In this document: positions 17,823-26,543 of the stretch, piece by piece
Layout of the letters: each line of letters opens with the position of its first letter
Numbering within the stretch: the stretch's first letter is position 1
Source: an uncultured Selenomonadales bacterium
Lineage (GTDB): Bacteria > Bacillota > Negativicutes > Acidaminococcales > Acidaminococcaceae
NCBI GenBank assembly: GCA_900316935.1
Contig: ONEW01000002.1
Span: 31,451-95,450, forward strand
DNA length: 64,000 nucleotides
Direction of reading: 5' to 3'
The notes under the pieces: generated by a model
Database searches by the model: none
What the model saw: the letters and a program-made list of their open reading frames with translations, nothing else
What the model was told of the DNA's origin: nothing
Translations under genes and position numbers: made by a program

Positions 17823-18863
17823 TCAGAAAGGATTGGCCAGCAGGCCGATCTTCTTCCGGACCTTCGCCAGAGTGCGGCCGGAAATGCGTTCCGCCCGTTC
17901 GGCGCCCATCTTATAGGTTTCTTCCAGATAGGCCTTGTCCCCTATGAGGCGGGCAAAGTTTTCACGGATCGGGCGCAGTTCTTCCGAAACGGCTTCGCCG
18001 ACGGCGGTCTTGAAGTCGCCATAGCCCTTGCCTTCGAACTCGGCTTCGATCTGTCCGTAAGTCTTGCCCGTTACGACGGAATAAATCGTCATCAGATTGT
18101 TGATGCCCGGCTTGTCGTCGCGGTAGCAGACATGGGCTTCGCTGTCCGTCACGGCACTGCGGAACTTGCGCATGATCGTATCTTCGTCGTCGAGGATGGA
18201 GATGCGGGATTTCGGGTTCGGGTCGGACTTGGACATCTTCTTCGCCGGATCCTGCAGGGACATGATTTTCGCCCCCTCCTTCGGCAGGAAGGCTTCCGGC
18301 AGTTTGAAGACGTTGCCGTAGATGCCGTTGAAACGGTTCGCCACGTTGCGAGTGAATTCCAAATGCTGCGTCTGGTCTGCGCCGACAGGCACGTAATCAG
18401 CCTGGTACAGCAGAATGTCCGCCGCCATCAGGGACGGGTATGTGAAAAGGCCCGCGTTGACGTTGTCGGCATGTTTGGCCGCCTTATCCTTGAACTGGGT
18501 CATGCGGGACAGTTCGCCGAACATGGAGTTGCAGGCCAGAATCCAGCCCAGTTCCGCGTGGCTGCGGACATGGCTCTGGATGAAGACCAGGCTCTTTTCC
18601 GGATCGATGCCTGCGGCCAGGAGCAGGGCGAAGGCTTCCAGGCTCTGCTTGCGCAGGTCTGCCGGGTCCTGGCGGATGGTAAGGGAATGCAGGTCCGCTA
18701 CAAAGTAATAGCAGTTGTAATCTTCCTGGAGCTGTCCCCAGTTGCGGACAGCACCGATATAGTTGCCCAGCGTGAAGATGCCCGTAGGCTGGATTCCGCT
18801 GAGGATGATCTTCTTCTTTTCCGGTTTTGCTTCAACCGGAGCCGTCATTTTTTCGTCTGACAA
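17823..18863 (-). CDS. trpS: Tryptophanyl-tRNA synthetase
   Basis: 346 residues. Class I synthetase with the HIGH-equivalent PTGIFTLGNYIGA and the KMSKS loop in DPAKKMSKSDPN. AGGAGG lies 7 nt before a TTG at 18863, giving a short charged N-terminal leader before EKKKIILSGIQPTG. The ATG at 18848 is the alternative. A separate promoter and a perfect palindrome lie just upstream. Confidence 0.95.
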   Translation of the reverse strand: MSDEKMTAPVEAKPEKKKIILSGIQPTGIFTLGNYIGAVRNWGQLQEDYNCYYFVADLHSLTIRQDPADLRKQSLEAFALLLAAGIDPEKSLVFIQSHVRSHAELGWILACNSMFGELSRMTQFKDKAAKHADNVNAGLFTYPSLMAADILLYQADYVPVGADQTQHLEFTRNVANRFNGIYGNVFKLPEAFLPKEGAKIMSLQDPAKKMSKSDPNPKSRISILDDEDTIMRKFRSAVTDSEAHVCYRDDKPGINNLMTIYSVVTGKTYGQIEAEFEGKGYGDFKTAVGEAVSEELRPIRENFARLIGDKAYLEETYKMGAERAERISGRTLAKVRKKIGLLANPF

Positions 18864-18886
18864 AGCAAGTCCTCCTTCAAAGAAAA

Positions 18887-18921
18887 ATAAAGAGTACATA
18901 ATGAGCATATGTACTCTTTAT
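18887..18921 (-). promoter_or_regulatory. Palindrome at the start of the trpS transcript
   Basis: A 14-bp perfect inverted repeat (18887-18900 and 18908-18921), 7-nt loop, AT-rich. On the minus strand it is followed by TTTTTCTTT and then the trpS ribosome site. It can be the terminator of the upstream gene or a 5'-end hairpin of trpS. It touches the -10 box, so it could also be an operator. Confidence 0.65.
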
Positions 18922-18949
18922 TATACGCCACTTTCAACCGTTTTGCCAA
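18920..18949 (-). promoter_or_regulatory. Promoter of trpS
   Basis: Minus strand -35 TTGGCA (18944-18949), 18-bp spacer, -10 TATAAT (18920-18925). Confidence 0.75.
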
Positions 18950-18977
18950 CAAGTAATAATGCCCTTACACCGTCTCC

Positions 18978-19376
18978 TTAAAAGGCATCGGCACCGCCGA
19001 AGCTGGCACCGCCGACGATGCGGACATCGTCGACGTCGAAAGCCTGCATGATGTCCTTCAGGTTGTCCCGCAGCAGCAGGGTGCGCAGCCGCTCGCTGCC
19101 CGACACAATCAACAGTTTCTTGCCGGACTTGTTCACATTCTGCAGCACGCTGAAACGTTTTGCGAACAGCTCCTCTCCGACAATCTTTTTCAAGGCTTTC
19201 AGGCCGGCCAGCAATTCCGGTTTTTCCCGGGCGATGCGGGCTTCCAGCGGCTCAAAGGCCGTCGTCCTGACGGACAGGTTGACAGGAACATCGATGATTT
19301 CCTCCATCCGTCCTTCCCTGCTTTTCACAATCCGTTTCTTCATATGGCTCATGTTCATGGGTTCGATACCAGGCAT
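18978..19376 (-). CDS. Hypothetical protein of 132 residues
   Basis: I do not recognise the family. The protein is basic at the N-terminus and lacks membrane segments or a signal peptide. The second half reads like a small alpha/beta domain: GKKLLIVSGSERLRTLLLRD, then IMQAFDVDDVRIVGGA. This vaguely resembles a DnaA N-terminal or KH-like fold, but I would not assign it. The ATG at 19376 follows AGGAGGTG with 6-nt spacing. It has its own consensus-like promoter and is divergent from fba. Confidence 0.75.
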   Translation of the reverse strand: MPGIEPMNMSHMKKRIVKSREGRMEEIIDVPVNLSVRTTAFEPLEARIAREKPELLAGLKALKKIVGEELFAKRFSVLQNVNKSGKKLLIVSGSERLRTLLLRDNLKDIMQAFDVDDVRIVGGASFGGADAF

Positions 19377-19475
19377 AAAAAACACCTCCTGTCAACGCCG
19401 CCGGTAACCGGCCGGCTTGTCCGGCACGATTTTAATTAAACTGTAATCTAATTAGTAATGTATCCTGTTAATTTC

Positions 19476-19504
19476 ATGGTATCATGTCCGCCTGAATTTG
19501 TCAA
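19476..19504 (-). promoter_or_regulatory. Promoter of the 132-residue hypothetical gene
   Basis: Minus strand -35 TTGACA (19499-19504), 17-bp spacer, -10 TACCAT (19476-19481) preceded by TGA as an extended -10. It leaves a leader of about 95 nt containing a GC-rich hairpin just before the ribosome site. Confidence 0.7.
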
Positions 19505-19571
19505 ACCTGGCTGCCTGCCCGGAACCAGCCTGTATGGACGTTCCGCGCTCTTAAAATATTACAAAATCTTT

Positions 19572-19610
19572 AAAACAGTATACACTGTTTTCCATAAGAT
19601 GTGCTATAAT
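19572..19610 (+). promoter_or_regulatory. fba promoter with operator-like palindrome
   Basis: Extended -10 TGCTATAAT (TATAAT 19605-19610), with a poor -35. A palindrome of AAAACAGT (19572-19579), 4 nt, ACTGTTTT (19584-19591) covers the -35 region, as a repressor or activator site would. Confidence 0.65.
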
Positions 19611-19665
19611 GAAATCATAGTAAAACCTGTTCCAGGATAATCCATTATATAACCCATTATTTTAA

Positions 19666-20607
<942 letters not shown>

Positions 20608-20641
20608 GCATGGTAAAAGGACGGCATCTGCGCAGAAATCA

Positions 20642-20680
20642 GAAAAGACCTGCTCTCCCTACGGGAAAGCAGGTCTTTTC
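20642..20680. terminator. Bidirectional terminator between fba and ugd
   Basis: A 13-bp outer stem (20642-20654 with 20668-20680) with further pairing inside the loop (TCCC/GGGA). It has an A-tract on one side and TTTT on the other, between convergent genes. Confidence 0.88.
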
Positions 20681-20718
20681 ATGCTCCGGGAGCGGGGCGG
20701 CGTAATGATTTCCACACC

Positions 20719-21885
20719 TCAGTCCCTGTAGAACAGGTCCCGCGTGTAGACCTTGTCCTTCACGTCCGCCAAATCTTCAGACCAGCGGTTCGTGAGGATG
20801 ACGTCGGACAGTTTCTTGAACTCATCCAAATCCCTGATGACGCGGGAACGGTAAAACTCCTTCGCCCCCAGTGCCGGTTCGTACACGACGACTTCGATAC
20901 CTTTTGCCTTGATGCGCTTCATGACGCCCTGGATGGCGGAAGAACGGAAGTTGTCGGAATGGCTCTTCATGGTCAGGCGGTACACGCCGACGATGCGCGG
21001 GTTCTGCGCAATGATCCTGTCCGCAATGTGGTCCTTGCGCGTACGGTTGGCCTGGACGATGGCGGAAATCAGGTTCTGCGGCACGTCGCGGTAGTTGGCC
21101 AGCAGCTGTTTCGTGTCCTTGGGCAGGCAGTAGCCGCCGTATCCAAAGGAAGGATTATTGTAGAAGTTCCCGATGCGGGGATCCAGGCAGACGCCCTGAA
21201 TCAGCTTCTTCGTATCCAGATGACGGATTTCCGCGTACGAATCCAGCTCGTTAAAGTAGGCGACGCGCAGGGCCAGATAGGTGTTGGCGAAAAGCTTGAT
21301 GGCTTCCGCTTCCGTCGGTCCCGTGAACAGGACGGGGATATCCTTGTCCTCAGCTCCTTCGGCCAGCAGGCGGGCAAACACGCGGGCCCGTTCGGACTCC
21401 TCTCCGACGATGATGCGGGACGGATGCAGGTTGTCATAGAGGGCCCTGCCTTCGCGCAAAAATTCCGGGGAAAAGAGGATGTTGTCCGTATGGAAACGTT
21501 TCCGGACTTCCAGCGTATAGCCGACAGGCACTGTCGACTTGATGATCATGACAGCCTGCGGATTCAGTCCGGTGACTTTGCCGATGACGTCTTCCACGGA
21601 CGATGTGTCAAAAAACTGTTTGTCCGGATCGTAGTCCGTCGGCGTGGCAATGACGACGTAACCCGCACCGGTAAAGGCCTCCTGCGGATCCAGGGTCGCC
21701 CGGAAATGGATGTCGTCCCGTTTCAGGAAACGGGAAATGTCGGCATCGACGATGGGCGACTTTTTTTCATTCAGCATCCGGACCTTTTCCGGCAGGATAT
21801 CCAGGGCCGTCACCTCGTTATGCTGCGCCAGCAGCAGGCCCACGGACAGCCCGACATAACCGGTACCGGCAATGGCGATTTTCAT
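20719..21885 (-). CDS. ugd: UDP-glucose 6-dehydrogenase family protein
   Basis: 388 residues. NAD-dependent four-electron oxidation of UDP-glucose to UDP-glucuronate, a precursor of surface polysaccharides. N-terminal Rossmann motif [41 protein letters not shown], and the catalytic Cys in [14 protein letters not shown]. The ATG at 21885 is chosen because the family starts at MKIAI; a GTG at 21900 adds five unlikely residues. A -10-like TAGAAT with TG lies at 21909-21914 (minus strand). No glycosyltransferase neighbours, so the polymer it feeds is not visible. Confidence 0.92.
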   Translation of the reverse strand: MKIAIAGTGYVGLSVGLLLAQHNEVTALDILPEKVRMLNEKKSPIVDADISRFLKRDDIHFRATLDPQEAFTGAGYVVIATPTDYDPDKQFFDTSSVEDVIGKVTGLNPQAVMIIKSTVPVGYTLEVRKRFHTDNILFSPEFLREGRALYDNLHPSRIIVGEESERARVFARLLAEGAEDKDIPVLFTGPTEAEAIKLFANTYLALRVAYFNELDSYAEIRHLDTKKLIQGVCLDPRIGNFYNNPSFGYGGYCLPKDTKQLLANYRDVPQNLISAIVQANRTRKDHIADRIIAQNPRIVGVYRLTMKSHSDNFRSSAIQGVMKRIKAKGIEVVVYEPALGAKEFYRSRVIRDLDEFKKLSDVILTNRWSEDLADVKDKVYTRDLFYRD

Positions 21886-21944
21886 AACGGTATACCTCAC
21901 TTCGGTTCATTCTAACACAGTACAGGCGGAAAGAAAAAGCCAGG

Positions 21945-22604
21945 TCACACACACAGGATTTCTGACAGGTATTCCTTCGCTTCCTTCAGGCTGGGCACGA
22001 TGATTTCAGCCAGGGAGCGCATTTCCGCACCGGGCTGCTGCAGATCCGGTACCATGATCGGGTGCATGTCGGCCGCGTGGGCCGCCCGGATGCCGTTCGG
22101 AGAATCTTCCACCACGTAGCAGCGGCCGGGTTCGACGCCCAGTTCGCGCGCCGTCAGAAGAAAGATGTCCGGTGCCGGTTTACCGCGCTGCACGTCGTCG
22201 CCACCTTTGACGACATCAAAATACGGCAGCAGGCCCGCATCGCCGAGTTCCAGCCGCACAGAAGCAAGACGCGTGGACGACGCCAGTGCCACGGGAACGC
22301 CCAGTCCCTTCAGGTACGCCAGAATCTCCCGTACATGCGGTTTCACAGGCAGCCGTCCCCCGTCGTACCGGTCATGGAAAAGGCGCGATACCTCGTCCTT
22401 GTACCGTCCGTAAGGGTAGGCATCGCCGTAACGGGCCCGGTAAACCTGCTCCGTCGCCTCATACGTGAGGCCCATGCACTGGTAGCAGACTTCCTCGATA
22501 CCGGGAATGCCGTATTTGCCGGCCACGGTTTTCCAACACTCGATGACCAGCCGTTCCGAATCGAAAATGACCCCGTCCATATCAAAAATGACAGCGTAAT
22601 CCAT
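21945..22604 (-). CDS. HAD-superfamily hydrolase, beta-phosphoglucomutase-like
   Basis: 219 residues. HAD motif I FDMDGVIFDSE, motif II ASST, Lys in GKPAPDIF, motif IV VEDSPNGIRAA, and an alpha-helical cap between I and II. A phosphatase or phosphoglucomutase on a small phosphorylated sugar is likely; the substrate is not assignable. It follows the radical SAM gene by 21 bp and shares its promoter. Confidence 0.88.
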   Translation of the reverse strand: MDYAVIFDMDGVIFDSERLVIECWKTVAGKYGIPGIEEVCYQCMGLTYEATEQVYRARYGDAYPYGRYKDEVSRLFHDRYDGGRLPVKPHVREILAYLKGLGVPVALASSTRLASVRLELGDAGLLPYFDVVKGGDDVQRGKPAPDIFLLTARELGVEPGRCYVVEDSPNGIRAAHAADMHPIMVPDLQQPGAEMRSLAEIIVPSLKEAKEYLSEILCV

Positions 22605-22625
22605 GCTTTGCTCCTGTCGTAACTC

Positions 22626-23234
22626 TCAATGTTCAAACTCGCGGATGCGGTACGCGGCCCCGATTTCCCGGCAGATGGCAGCGCATTTTTCTTCGTCTTC
22701 CCGGGAGATGGTCGTCGCTACCGTCGAAAGGACCGTATGGGGAACCGTACGGACGCATTCGCGGGCAAAGTCCAGCATGGCATCAAAGGACTTTTCCCCA
22801 AAGGCAGGACGCACCACTTCCAGATAGCGTTCCTTATCCGGTGTGTTGAGCGAAATGGAGACCGTGTCAATGCGGTTCTTGAAGAGCGGCACGATGTTCC
22901 GCCCGTTGATGAGGTTCCCCAGCCCGTTCGTATTGATGCGCACCGGCATGGAAGGCCAGTGTTCCTTCACATAACCCGCCGTCTGCAGCACCCGTTCCAA
23001 CGCTTCCGTCGGTTCCCCGAACCCGCAGATCACGACTTCCTTGTATCGCGGCACGTCGAACTGCCTGAACGCTTCCCGGACCTCGCCGAAATCCGGTTCG
23101 TGGTCGAGCCACAAGGACCCGGACCGGCCCTCCCGGTCCTTGAAGTTGCGCAGACAGAACGTGCAGTCATTGCAGCATTTATTTGTCAGGTTAACATAAA
23201 GGCCCTGGCGTACCTCGTACAGGATAGTCATCAT
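22626..23234 (-). CDS. Radical SAM protein, TatD-family-associated type
   Basis: 202 residues, short for a radical SAM enzyme. The cluster motif is NKCCNDCTFC (Cx3Cx2C), after LYVNLT; GFGEPTE and SISLNTP strands follow. The overall pattern matches small radical SAM proteins named for their frequent linkage to tatD nucleases, but no tatD is present here. Reaction unknown. GAGGAGTG precedes ATG 23234 (ATG 23231 is equivalent). Transcribed with the HAD gene. Confidence 0.82.
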   Translation of the reverse strand: MMTILYEVRQGLYVNLTNKCCNDCTFCLRNFKDREGRSGSLWLDHEPDFGEVREAFRQFDVPRYKEVVICGFGEPTEALERVLQTAGYVKEHWPSMPVRINTNGLGNLINGRNIVPLFKNRIDTVSISLNTPDKERYLEVVRPAFGEKSFDAMLDFARECVRTVPHTVLSTVATTISREDEEKCAAICREIGAAYRIREFEH

Positions 23235-23261
23235 GTCTCGTCACTCCTCACATAAGATGCA

Positions 23262-23277
23262 GCGGCTGATCAGCCGC
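23262..23277. repeat. Perfect 16-bp palindrome in the radical SAM leader
   Basis: GCGGCTGATCAGCCGC lies between the promoter at 23302-23330 and the ribosome site. It could fold as a 6-bp hairpin with a GATC loop or act as an operator. Confidence 0.6.
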
Positions 23278-23301
23278 AAACCAATCCTTTATACAGTATC
23301 A

Positions 23302-23330
23302 ATTATAGAGTGCGCACCGGCTTCCGTCAA
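23302..23330 (-). promoter_or_regulatory. Promoter of the radical SAM-HAD operon
   Basis: Minus strand -35 TTGACG (23325-23330), 17-bp spacer, -10 TATAAT (23302-23307). It lies just past the end of the phosphoesterase gene. Confidence 0.8.
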
Positions 23331-23339
23331 ATACGGACC

Positions 23340-24452
23340 TTACCGCAATTCGAGGACGACGATTTCTGGACGGTTCCCGACGCGTACCGGGGACCCCCAG
23401 AGGCCGTACCCGCTGGACACGACGCCCAGCATGGAACCGAAACGGCGGGCGCCGTAATCCAGCAGGTACATACGTCCCGTGATAAAGTTCAGCGGCGCCT
23501 GCTGTCCCGCATGGGTATGTCCGCACAGATAGAGGTCGTACCCCGCGTCGCGGGCTTCCAGGAAGCGCTGCGGCTGGTGTTCCATCAGGATGCGCACCTG
23601 CTGCGGGTCGCTGCCTGCCAGGGAGGCCAGGAAAGGATTTTGGGGCATGGTCCGGTAATCTTCCAGCCCCACAAGACGGATGCGGTCTGGCAGACTGACG
23701 GCCCCGTTGACCAGAAAACGGATACCGGCGGACTCAAAGAGGCGCTGTTCCGCTACAACACGGCCATCGTAATGGTCGTGATTGCCGCGTACGGCATAGA
23801 TTCCGTACGTACTGCGGATACCGGCAAGGGGCTCATAACTCTTTTCACGCAAAATCCAGATCAGCTTGTTATCAATCAGGTCGCCACCGAACAGGACCAG
23901 GTCCGGTTTTTGCGCGTTGACCTTGCGTACCAGCTCCTCTGCGTAGCTCCGTCCAAACAGACCGCCCAGGTGGATATCCGTCACGAAGACCACTTTTTGT
24001 GGGGACTGCAGGCGTCCGCCCGTATCGTACGTCAAGGTGCGGATGCGGGGATGCAGGGCATTCCAGCCGCCACAGATGACGATGGCAAGGACGATGGCAA
24101 GGGCCGCCCGGGCGTACCAGCCAATGACGGCCTGCCCCGCGTCCAGGCCGGGATGTAAGGCGCCGGCAACAAGGAGGCCCAGGCGCAGGACCAGATACAG
24201 GGCGAAGAAATACAGGGAATAATGGAAAAAGGCCAGCCAGTACCCGCCCAGGTAGGACAAGAAACGCAGCACCGGCAGGGGCAGCCCGGAGTCAGGACCG
24301 CGGAACTGCACCCAGCCGAACACGAGGGGAAAGACCAGAATCACCAGGGAATACCAGTGCCGGAAGAAAGGCACACCGGACCGGTACATAAGCCAATAAA
24401 AAAAGGTCATGACGAAGCCGATGGAGGTCGTCATGAAATAGAATCTGCCCAT
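23340..24452 (-). CDS. Membrane metallophosphoesterase (calcineurin-like)
   Basis: 370 residues. About four membrane segments in the first 135 residues, then a cytosolic calcineurin-like domain: VTDIHLGG, FGGDLID, VRGNHDHYD, LMEHQP and CGHTHAGQ supply the two-metal site. The arrangement resembles YkuE/YpbG-type proteins acting on lipid or nucleotide phosphates; substrate unknown. It lies just after the codY terminator and its ribosome site follows immediately, so it is probably expressed by read-through. Confidence 0.88.
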   Translation of the reverse strand: MGRFYFMTTSIGFVMTFFYWLMYRSGVPFFRHWYSLVILVFPLVFGWVQFRGPDSGLPLPVLRFLSYLGGYWLAFFHYSLYFFALYLVLRLGLLVAGALHPGLDAGQAVIGWYARAALAIVLAIVICGGWNALHPRIRTLTYDTGGRLQSPQKVVFVTDIHLGGLFGRSYAEELVRKVNAQKPDLVLFGGDLIDNKLIWILREKSYEPLAGIRSTYGIYAVRGNHDHYDGRVVAEQRLFESAGIRFLVNGAVSLPDRIRLVGLEDYRTMPQNPFLASLAGSDPQQVRILMEHQPQRFLEARDAGYDLYLCGHTHAGQQAPLNFITGRMYLLDYGARRFGSMLGVVSSGYGLWGSPVRVGNRPEIVVLELR

Positions 24453-24469
24453 GTTTCATTACCTCAGAA

Positions 24470-24501
24470 AAACGGACCCGGAAAAATTTCCGGATCCGTT
24501 T
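24470..24501 (-). terminator. Intrinsic terminator after codY
   Basis: A 15-bp stem with one mismatch (24470-24484 with 24487-24501), tight loop, followed on the minus strand by TTTTTC. Confidence 0.8.
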
Positions 24502-24510
24502 GGTTTGACA

Positions 24511-25377
24511 TCAGTATTTGGAACTGCGATGGTGGTTCCAATAGTCGCGGTCGTAAGAGCCCGGGGAGAAGTCCGAATTCAGGCGGATGTCCGGACTGAC
24601 TTCCTTGGCGTGTTTCTTGATCTCGTCCAGCAGGTATTCATTACGGATCTTGATGTACGTACCCTTCATGCCCAGGGACTTGGTCTCGATGAGGCCGGCG
24701 CTCTGGAATTTGCGCATGGCGTTCACGATGACGGAACGGGTGATGTTGAGGCGGTCCGCCACCTTGGAGGCAATCAGGATGCCTTCGTTGGACTTCAGTT
24801 CCGTCAGGATGCCGACGATGGCTTCCCACTCGGAGAAGGACAAGGTCGTGAAGGCGATCTTGATGACCGCCTCCTTGCGGATGCGCTCTTCCATAGCCGC
24901 TTCCCTGTTGTGCAGCAGCTGGATGCCGATAACGGCTGCCGCATATTCGCCGAGCAGCAGGTCATCGTCGTTGAAATCGCGGTCGTACCGGGCCAAGATC
25001 AGCGTGCCGATCCGTTCACGGTTGCCCCGGATGGGGATGATGGTCGTCCGTTTCTCGCCGTATTTGCAGACCTTGCTTTCGTCAAAGGAGCACATATGCT
25101 GCTTATGGCTGATGTTGGAGTGGGTCTCCTCCATACTGTTCACGAATTCCATATAGGGATGGGGGAACTTCATGTTGTCCAGCACCAGGCCGCGCATCAC
25201 ATCGCATTCGAACCCGTCCTGCAGCCCGTAGCCAAGGACGGTGCCGTCATTGGCCACCACATAGGTGTTGCAGCTCGTCAGGTCACGCAGCAGGTCCGCC
25301 ACTTCATTAAAGGAAACCTTGCCGCCGCGCTGCATCAGGCTGTTCAACTTTCTTGCTTTCTCCAGCAATGCCGTCAT
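24511..25377 (-). CDS. codY: GTP- and branched-chain-amino-acid-sensing global regulator CodY
   Basis: 288 residues. N-terminal GAF domain begins TALLEKARKLNSLMQRGG, as in Bacillus CodY. The C-terminal winged helix-turn-helix includes ASKVADRLNITRSVIVNAMRKF. The tail is about 25-30 residues longer than the roughly 259-residue Bacillus protein (SPDIRLNSDFSPGSYDRDYW). ATG 25377 has GGAGG at 5-nt spacing; upstream in-frame starts lack this and extend beyond the family N-terminus. CodY controls amino-acid and nitrogen metabolism. Confidence 0.95.
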   Translation of the reverse strand: MTALLEKARKLNSLMQRGGKVSFNEVADLLRDLTSCNTYVVANDGTVLGYGLQDGFECDVMRGLVLDNMKFPHPYMEFVNSMEETHSNISHKQHMCSFDESKVCKYGEKRTTIIPIRGNRERIGTLILARYDRDFNDDDLLLGEYAAAVIGIQLLHNREAAMEERIRKEAVIKIAFTTLSFSEWEAIVGILTELKSNEGILIASKVADRLNITRSVIVNAMRKFQSAGLIETKSLGMKGTYIKIRNEYLLDEIKKHAKEVSPDIRLNSDFSPGSYDRDYWNHHRSSKY

Positions 25378-25445
25378 TTTGTCCTCCATTCCGGCACAAG
25401 TGCCGTGTAATCGATACTGTAAGACGATTCCCGGATACCCCCTCA

Positions 25446-26363
25446 TCAGGCCCTTGGGAAGTTCTTCTGATAAACCTTGTTAATGCGTTCATTCGTGATA
25501 TGCGTGTAAATCTGCGTCGTGGAAAGGCTGGCATGGCCCAGCAGTTCCTGAACGGCCCGCAGATCGGCGCCGTGTTCCAGCAGATGGGTCGCGAAAGTGT
25601 GCCGTATGGTATGGGGGCTCACCTTCTTGCGGATGGCCAGCTGCTGCACGTATTTATCGAGGATGCGGCGGACGCTTCGGTCCGTCAGGCGGCCGCCCCG
25701 GTTGTTGATGAAGACGAACCGGTGCTCTTCCACGCCGTACTTCTGCATGATCGGTACGCGGCTCTTCTGGAAATAGGCCAGCAAAGCTTTTCGGCATGTA
25801 TGCCCGATGGGCACGATCCGGTCCTTGTTCCCTTTGCCGTGGAGCAGGACGAACAGGCTGCCCAAGTCTATATCGCCCGTCTTGAGTCCGGCCAGCTCGG
25901 AAACACGGCAGCCCGTGGCATAGAGCATCTCCAGGACCGCCCGGTCCCGCAGGCCCAGCGCGGTCTCCTCCGGCAGGTCCAGGATGGCGTCGATTTCCGA
26001 CTCCTCCAGAAAGACCGGCAGACGCTTGTCCAGCTTCGGCGTACGGATGCCGGCGAAGGGATTCGCCGTGACCAGTCCTTCCCGCAGCAGATATTTATAG
26101 AAGGACCGGAGGGAAGAAATGCGCCTCATGATGGTGCGGCGCGCATAACGCTGCTGATTCAGGAAGGCGAGATAGGACCGGATGTGGATTACCTGCACCT
26201 GGGGCCAGGTAAAGCCGCTGCCCAGTTTCGGGAGCAGGAACTGCTCGAAATCCTCCACATCCCGGCGGTAGTTCTCTCCCGTCAGGACGGACCCGTCCTT
26301 TTCCACGAACAGGTACGTGAGGAAGGCCTCCATCTGCCGTTTTCTGTCATCTCTTCCTGACAT
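25446..26363 (-). CDS. xerC: Tyrosine recombinase XerC
   Basis: 305 residues. N-terminal SAM-like domain, then the catalytic set R (ATGCRVSELAGL), K (HGKGNKDRIVP), HxxR (SPHTIRHTFATHLL), H (LGHASLSTTQIYTH) and the nucleophilic Tyr. Resolves chromosome dimers. Sits in the conserved topA-trmFO-xerC-codY block; the hslVU genes usual between xerC and codY in Bacillus are missing. Confidence 0.95.
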   Translation of the reverse strand: MSGRDDRKRQMEAFLTYLFVEKDGSVLTGENYRRDVEDFEQFLLPKLGSGFTWPQVQVIHIRSYLAFLNQQRYARRTIMRRISSLRSFYKYLLREGLVTANPFAGIRTPKLDKRLPVFLEESEIDAILDLPEETALGLRDRAVLEMLYATGCRVSELAGLKTGDIDLGSLFVLLHGKGNKDRIVPIGHTCRKALLAYFQKSRVPIMQKYGVEEHRFVFINNRGGRLTDRSVRRILDKYVQQLAIRKKVSPHTIRHTFATHLLEHGADLRAVQELLGHASLSTTQIYTHITNERINKVYQKNFPRA

Positions 26364-26466
26364 CGTTTTCTCCCAATCGATAGAATGCAGACAGTTTTGT
26401 ATCTGTCAGAATTTTTAAAGCTTGCATTATTATTCTATTTTTCAAAAACTTCATCTGCGTTAACTT

Positions 26467-26495
26467 ATAATATCACATTAAATTGAAAATTACAA
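26467..26495 (-). promoter_or_regulatory. Promoter of xerC-codY
   Basis: Minus strand -35 TTGTAA (26490-26495), 17-bp spacer, extended -10 TGATATTAT (TATTAT 26467-26472), in a 180-bp AT-rich gap between trmFO and xerC. A weak CodY-box-like AATTTTC half overlaps the spacer at 26477-26491. Confidence 0.7.
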
Positions 26496-26543
26496 TTAAC
26501 AATTTTATTAAACATTTTATATTCAGGCAAAATTATGACCTTT

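Noticed and set aside
18864..18977. T-box riboswitch upstream of trpS
   Set aside because: The leader is only about 50-60 nt and has no T-box sequence or specifier loop.
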